From assembly GCA_022606425.2 (NCBI GenBank), contig JAHDVF020001564.1:372001-436000 (forward strand): a stretch of 64,000 nucleotides of DNA. Direction: 5' to 3'. This stretch comes from Lepidostoma basale. Lineage: Eukaryota > Arthropoda > Insecta > Trichoptera > Lepidostomatidae. The stretch's first letter is position 1. Each line of letters opens with the position of its first letter. Shown here in pieces: positions 55,037-64,000 of this stretch. The notes under the pieces were generated by a model. That model was not told the origin of the DNA. It made no database searches and saw nothing but the letters and a program-made list of their open reading frames with translations. The position numbers and the translations under genes are program-made.

Positions 55037-55849
55037 CAGGGTCCATTATAAAATTAATGCGCATTTTCTGAGAAAAATAGATTCATCATAACGTTCACCA
55101 GCATCAATACACTTGCAGAGACGTGTCTGCCATGCCTGGAGGGCACCCTGAAACTCCTCGATGGGAATGTCTCTTAGGAACGTTGAAACATGCTTTTGGA
55201 TTCTCAATGCTTTCTTTTCAGCTCTCTCTTAAGTCGGGGAAACAAAAAAAAGTCACATGGAGCCAAGTCAGGACTGTAAGGAGGCTGGGGGACCATCGGG
55301 ATGTTGCTCCGGGCCAAGAAATTGGTAACGATGAAGGTTGTGTGGCTGAGGGCATTGTCATGGTGGAGCTTGGCCGACTTGTACCGCAAATGTGGACATG
55401 TTTAGGGTGTCAGCGATATGCTGGATGCTCAATCGACGGTCGGAATGCAAAACTTCATGCACACGATTCACGTTTTTGTCGGTTCTAGCCGTTGTTGGGC
55501 GTCCAAAACGGGGTTCGTCAAAGATCTCCCGGACCTCCTTGAACGCCTTGTGCCACCTTCCGGACTGTAGCCTTGAAATGCAGTCGTCCTTGAAGGCCTT
55601 CTGAAGCATCTGGAATGTTTTGGATGCATTCTTTCCAAGCCGCACACAAAACTTGATAGGGTATCGCTGTTCAAGCGAACGCTCCATCGTGCCACGCGTC
55701 ACGTCCTTCCACTCCTGTTCAGAGCAAACTGGCGACAGGCTGCAATAGAAGGGCAGACCCCCCACACAATTCCTAATTCTTTTTATTCCGCTGGGATGGA
55801 TAGTTGAGTCACAATAAAATCATGCGCATTACTTTCATAATGGACCCTG
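55037..55849 (-). mobile_element. third mariner subfamily, internal deletion, TA-flanked
   Basis: Ends CAGGGTCCATTATAAAATTA and, in reverse, CAGGGTCCATTATGAAAGTA, with TA at 55035-55036 and 55850-55851. The - strand encodes the N-terminal DNA-binding half (YPIKFCVRLGKNASKTFQML, FDEPRFGRPTTARTDKNVNR) and, after a gap, the C-terminal part (KLHHDNALSHTTFIVTNFLA, PQPPYSPDLAPCDFFLFPRL). The stretch with the first catalytic Asp is missing, so it is non-autonomous. Only a few frame breaks are present, so it is fairly young. Confidence 0.88.
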
Positions 55850-57303
55850 TAGTTTAACTTTTGAAATATTATTTGTTGTTTCTTGAACAATAATGTAAAA
55901 CTCCATCTGTCTGCTTTTGTGGTGCAGATATTACTTATGTGAATATTACATTTAAAATTTAATATATTGAAAACAAATATATATTTTATTTTAACAACCG
56001 AAACCTTGGTTCACCGAGGAAGGGAAAATGTTTAAAAAAATATTATTTTAAGAACAAAAAATATTGTATACTCACAAGTATTGTGAAATTTAACATATAT
56101 TATAAATGTGTTCTCTTTTCAATTTAATAAGACTGAGCCATAGCAATCTGTTTTCTAAAAGTTTTATTCTATTTTATGGAAACAAAATGTTTTCCATTGC
56201 TAAGACATTATCAAATGTAATGCCAATTTGATTATTTTGATTAACAGTCAATAATTTAATAAGCTTACGAGAGTCAATTTGTTCATTGTAGATAACAGAT
56301 TTAAATTATAATAATAATAGCGCGCTCAAGCAATTAAATAATTCTCAAGCAATGCTTCATAATCTCAGAAGAACACATTGGAAGTATGTTGTGTCAATAA
56401 TAAGTTGAATTATATAATTCAACATATTGCCTTCATTTAATGAACATCTATTACCATAATATGTAGTGAGGGGTGCTTGCGATATTTTATTAGTAATAAT
56501 TCAATAATTTCTACATTTTGAATCCTCATATAAAAGTTGTAAAACATGCATTGGACTATTCTAGCGAGTGGCACGTGACAATTGAAGCCTTTGCCTCCGA
56601 GGTTATTGGGTCGGCTGCCGTCAGCCACGCTTACATCTACAGTTACGATTAATCCCTTGTAAAGTTTGGGTCGTCCACACATATTCCATCGTCGGCAGTC
56701 AAAGCTTAGACCGCCATTTTGTTCTTGATTACATCAGTATAAAATATAAGCCAGTCTTGTTATACACGACATTACGAAATTAGCGGTACTCCTCAAAATG
56801 TCAATCAAAAGCAACATAAAGTTTGGCATTTATTGTTTTGTTGTAACAAGATTTCATATAAAACTTAATATTGAAAATTAGGATTGTTTTGGAGAGTAAT
56901 TTGACAGTCCATAGATAAATAATGCGAAAAAATTCAAAAAAAGAATATGTAAAATCACATTTTTTCAGAGAGTACCATTAATTTCAGAACTTGGGGTATA
57001 TGCATTTAAAAAACAATACATTATGAAAATAAAATACTAAAGACACTATAACAAGGAAGATTGGAATGGAAGCACGGAAATGGGAGAAATATATTAGAAT
57101 TTATCAATCATAGGAAACTGAATATAAGAATTGTCAATAAAAAAAACATAGAGAAATGTAATACTGACTGCATTTTAAAACAATGTCTATATAGGTCAGT
57201 AACATCTGTCATGTAAAAAAATAATCTTGCATTCTCTATTTAGAAGAAAAAAGGGCACATGATCAATTTGTCTAATCCAAAGAGCTTCTGATTAAAAAGG
57301 TGC
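55850..57303. other. AT-rich intergenic with F1 fragments and one odd ORF
   Basis: F1 fragments at 55870-55905 and 56150-56230. The - strand frame 56437-56682 (MCGRPKLYKGLIVTVDVSVA...) has a less AT-biased first half but no recognised domain, splice context or homologue known to me. The rest has nothing identifiable. Confidence 0.35.
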
Positions 57304-57310
57304 ATGGGGT

Positions 57311-57900
57311 CAATGCCGTCTCGAATCTATATTCATCAAGCCGTAATGTTAAGTTTATAATTCTGGGTCCTTCAATCTGACAGCTGTTAAATGGTAAACA
57401 ATTTTGGTAAAACTATTGCAACTTTTTGGAAACAATTAATAAACATAAACATTTTAAACAATATTATTGTATTATGTATTATTATTATGAATTTTGAGGT
57501 TACATCGAAAGATTATTTTGAAAATCTTACATACCAAATTTGTATACAAACTATATTATACAATTCAATGTGCGTTCAATATATTAGTAGTACTTTTATA
57601 AAGCAAACACACTGAAGGAAATGCATATACATACTTTTAAAATGGTCCGGCTTGAGGAGAGAGGTTAGACAGAGTAAAATTTACATACTGGCACAGCAGA
57701 AACACAAATGTATTATATTAAAATGTTTATAACACATATATAAGTAGCAATAATACGATCATAGTCGTATTTCACATATATAATCAAAATAAAAATACGA
57801 GATCACGACACGAGACACATAATAAGGACCCAGAAAAGCTCCATGTTGCAAATATTATCTATGTGCTTACAGCCTGGTAAATACTTTCAAGACGGCATTG
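57311..57900. mobile_element. MITE of unassigned superfamily with exact 7-bp TSD
   Basis: ATGGGGT occurs at 57304-57310 and 57901-57907. Ends CAATGCCGTCTCGAATCTAT and, in reverse, CAATGCCGTCTTGAAAGTAT. 590 bp without coding capacity. Blocks such as AACAATTAATAAACATAAAC and CAGCAGAAACACAAATGTAT match 37553-38060, and the right end matches 39985-40058. The 7-bp duplication does not fit hAT (8), mariner (2) or piggyBac (TTAA). Confidence 0.78.
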
Positions 57901-58529
57901 ATGGGGTACATTTTGTGATGAAACATAGATTTGACCATAGATAATCATGTTATCTATACACGTGTACCAACATAATTTTTGATAAAGCTAACATAATTTA
58001 AGAATCTGTAGGAACAATGTGCAGGTACTTAATAATGAATTAAGAACAGACAACACACTGTCCCATTACACAAATGTACAAATATTGAGCTACCTTTTGA
58101 TGTAAAATAATCGATCGAAGCTGTTCTACGAAAAAGATCACCAGCATATTGCTGATTTGCCCACAATAAAAAATTGTAACAAAAAGAGTTAATATAAAAT
58201 ATAATAAAATGTCAAGAAAATAAAATATAAATTAATAATCTCAAAATATCACTCAAAAGTAGAAAATAGTACAAAAGAAAAAATAAATACAGTTTCAAAA
58301 TACCCATGAGCATGTCACGGATCACACGGAAGAAGGTATTATTTAAGCATCTACCTGGACTAAAAATTAATGGTCGCTATAAAATCAGTTTTAGACATGT
58401 AAAGGTCGCCAAACTAGAGAACGCCCGTCGCTGTTGCGGGACTCTTCTCTGGTTAGAAATTCAAAGTTAAATCATTTTTTGATCTTACATCATGTTTACA
58501 AGAGACGGAAAAATATCAAAAGGAGGGCA
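57901..58529. other. AT-rich intergenic, no gene recognised
   Basis: No exon, repeat or RNA recognised in this stretch. Confidence 0.4.
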
Positions 58530-58723
58530 AGGTGCTCAAAGTCATCAATTTCTCAAAACCTCTTCTGGCTTACAGAGGTTCAGCTCTTGTGGGTATTCCT
58601 CTTAGGTCTGAAGAGAACGTTGTTGGAAGGTTGTTGGTTTATGCGGGGGCATGATTACTTAGATTTGGGGGTTTTGATTCAAAATTTCGGGGTTCCTGGG
58701 CTTCTATGGGAGTACTGCCACTG
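58530..58723 (+). mobile_element. hAT-like MITE fragment, right end
   Basis: Carries CCTCTTCTGGCTTACAGAGG, TGGTTTATGCGGGGGCATGA and the end CTATGGGAGTACTGCCACTG, matching 28144-28256 and 28680-28793 (opposite orientation) and copy B at 35105. The left end is not identified. Confidence 0.6.
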
Positions 58724-59140
58724 GTGCCAACACTTATGTATGGAAGAGAAACCCAGGAGCTGGCATAAGAAGGATGAAATTAGAATAAATGCCGTAGAAA
58801 TGAAATTACTGAGAAAATGTGCGGGAAAACTATAAGTAAATCCTAAGTAAAATAAAAAAAAAGGATCAATTAGATGGTTTGGACATATGGAACAAATGAA
58901 AGAGAGAATAGTGGTTAAAAAATTATATACAAGCGGTGCGAATGGAAAGAGAAGTTGAGGACGACCGGGGAAAATATGGTATGATCAAATTAATCCATTA
59001 CTAAAAGGCGGCCAACATTCAAAGTCGGAAAAACCTATGGGCATTTGTGTTACAATGTATGAATGTAAAGGATGCTGCAGGACAGAGCAGTGCGGTAGTT
59101 TATCCTCTTTGCTTACCCTAAAAGTGTGATGGTCAGTTGG
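58724..59140 (+). mobile_element. LINE family 'AGTT-tail', 3' copy
   Basis: VPTLMYGRETQELA-like, RINAVEMKLLRKCAGKL, SIRWFGHMEQMKERIVVKKL and RPGKIWYDQIN segments in broken frames; 3' end CCCTAAAAGTGTGATGG then TCAGTTGG. Located just beyond the 3' end of PKD. Confidence 0.72.
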
Positions 59141-59334
59141 TAGTTTTTGATCTTAAAATTTGAAGTGATATACTTGTTAAGTATAAGTAATTTAAAGAGA
59201 GCAATAACATATTATCATAGTGAGCGATCTCTGGTTTGGCGAACTCTACGTATAGTACGTAACCTAATTGGTGTATCGTGGAAAACATGTATACTCGCAG
59301 CCGTACCGTTTCAATCTTATGTATATACACACGA

Positions 59335-59610
59335 TCACGCCTTGGTCAGAAGCTTCTTCCAGCTAACTTTGGAAGTCTTCTTGACGCAGTCGCTAGTGTT
59401 GACGAGCCTGTCGACGCTCTTGCACTTGTGGGCACCGGGGCCGGGGGACTTGCTATCATTATTTAAAGCGTTATTTAAGTTTACGGGAGTATTGTCGCCT
59501 ATTCTATCTATGCTCTTGCTCTTTTTGCTCTTTTTGGGGTTGGCCCTAGCCTCGGGGACAAAGAGGCTGAGGATGAACAGGCCCTGGGGCTTGGCGGGCG
59601 GGGGCGAGCG
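59335..59610 (-). CDS. possible readthrough extension of PKD (91 codons)
   Basis: Directly after the PKD TGA stop (59611-59613) the same - strand frame remains open for 91 codons to a TGA at 59335-59337. The composition is coding-like: G/C-rich third positions as in the PKD exons, Lys/Ser/Pro-rich, with two similar blocks (SKSIDRIGDNT and CKSVDRLVNTS) and a basic end (KVSWKKLLTKA). The stop context is CCC TGA CGC; UGA followed by C is a known leaky context in insects. Alternatives are a spliced variant that skips the TGA, a sequencing error at the TGA, or a chance open 3' UTR. A 171-codon ORF on the + strand (59147-59662) overlaps but has no support. Confidence 0.45.
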   Translation of the reverse strand, partial: RSPPPAKPQGLFILSLFVPEARANPKKSKKSKSIDRIGDNTPVNLNNALNNDSKSPGPGAHKCKSVDRLVNTSDCVKKTSKVSWKKLLTKA

Positions 59611-63993
<4,383 letters not shown>

Positions 63994-64000
63994 CTAAAAA

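Overview
The window is AT-rich nuclear DNA from an arthropod, almost certainly an insect. Genes have canonical GT..AG introns and are spaced through a dense layer of decayed mobile elements: RTE, CR1/L2, Jockey/I-like and other non-LTR fragments, mariner, hAT, piggyBac and pogo-like elements, and tRNA-derived SINEs. The order cannot be fixed from sequence alone. Lepidoptera or another large-genome insect order would fit.

Four genes are well supported and a fifth is reconstructed. (1) 15548-26039, + strand: atlastin, the ER-membrane-fusion GTPase. Nine exons are visible, but the first coding part with the P-loop is missing. (2) 36429-37301, - strand: a single-exon FKBP-like protein with three TPRs. 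(3) 40403-42298, + strand: a single-exon Gle1, the mRNA-export nucleoporin. It is divergent from gene 2. (4) 44114-46786, - strand: a three-exon, 298-residue protein of unknown function with a signal peptide and a C-proximal membrane segment. (5) 59611-63993, - strand: the 3' half of protein kinase D (end of the PH domain plus the whole kinase domain) in six exons. After its TGA stop the same frame stays open for 91 more codons with coding-like composition.

Layout. 1-15.5 kb is a graveyard of transposons, probably lying in or upstream of a long 5' intron of atlastin. 15.5-26 kb is atlastin, with introns packed with LINE pieces, two internally deleted mariners and TA-flanked MITEs. 26-36 kb is AT-rich flank with nested hAT MITEs, hammerhead-like hairpins and SINEs. 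36-42.4 kb is the divergent FKBP-like/Gle1 pair, separated by a roughly 2.5 kb inverted-repeat element. 42.7-47 kb holds the unknown membrane protein gene. 47-59 kb is repeat-rich intergenic DNA with several MITEs that have exact target-site duplications. 59.3-64 kb is PKD.

The genes do not form a pathway. The observations most worth follow-up are the possible stop-codon readthrough of PKD and the recurrence, in several repeat families, of hammerhead-ribozyme-like cores ending in a self-complementary 4-6 bp stem III. The latter resembles what is known for Penelope-like retroelements. No CRISPR array, operon, rRNA gene or convincing tRNA gene is present.
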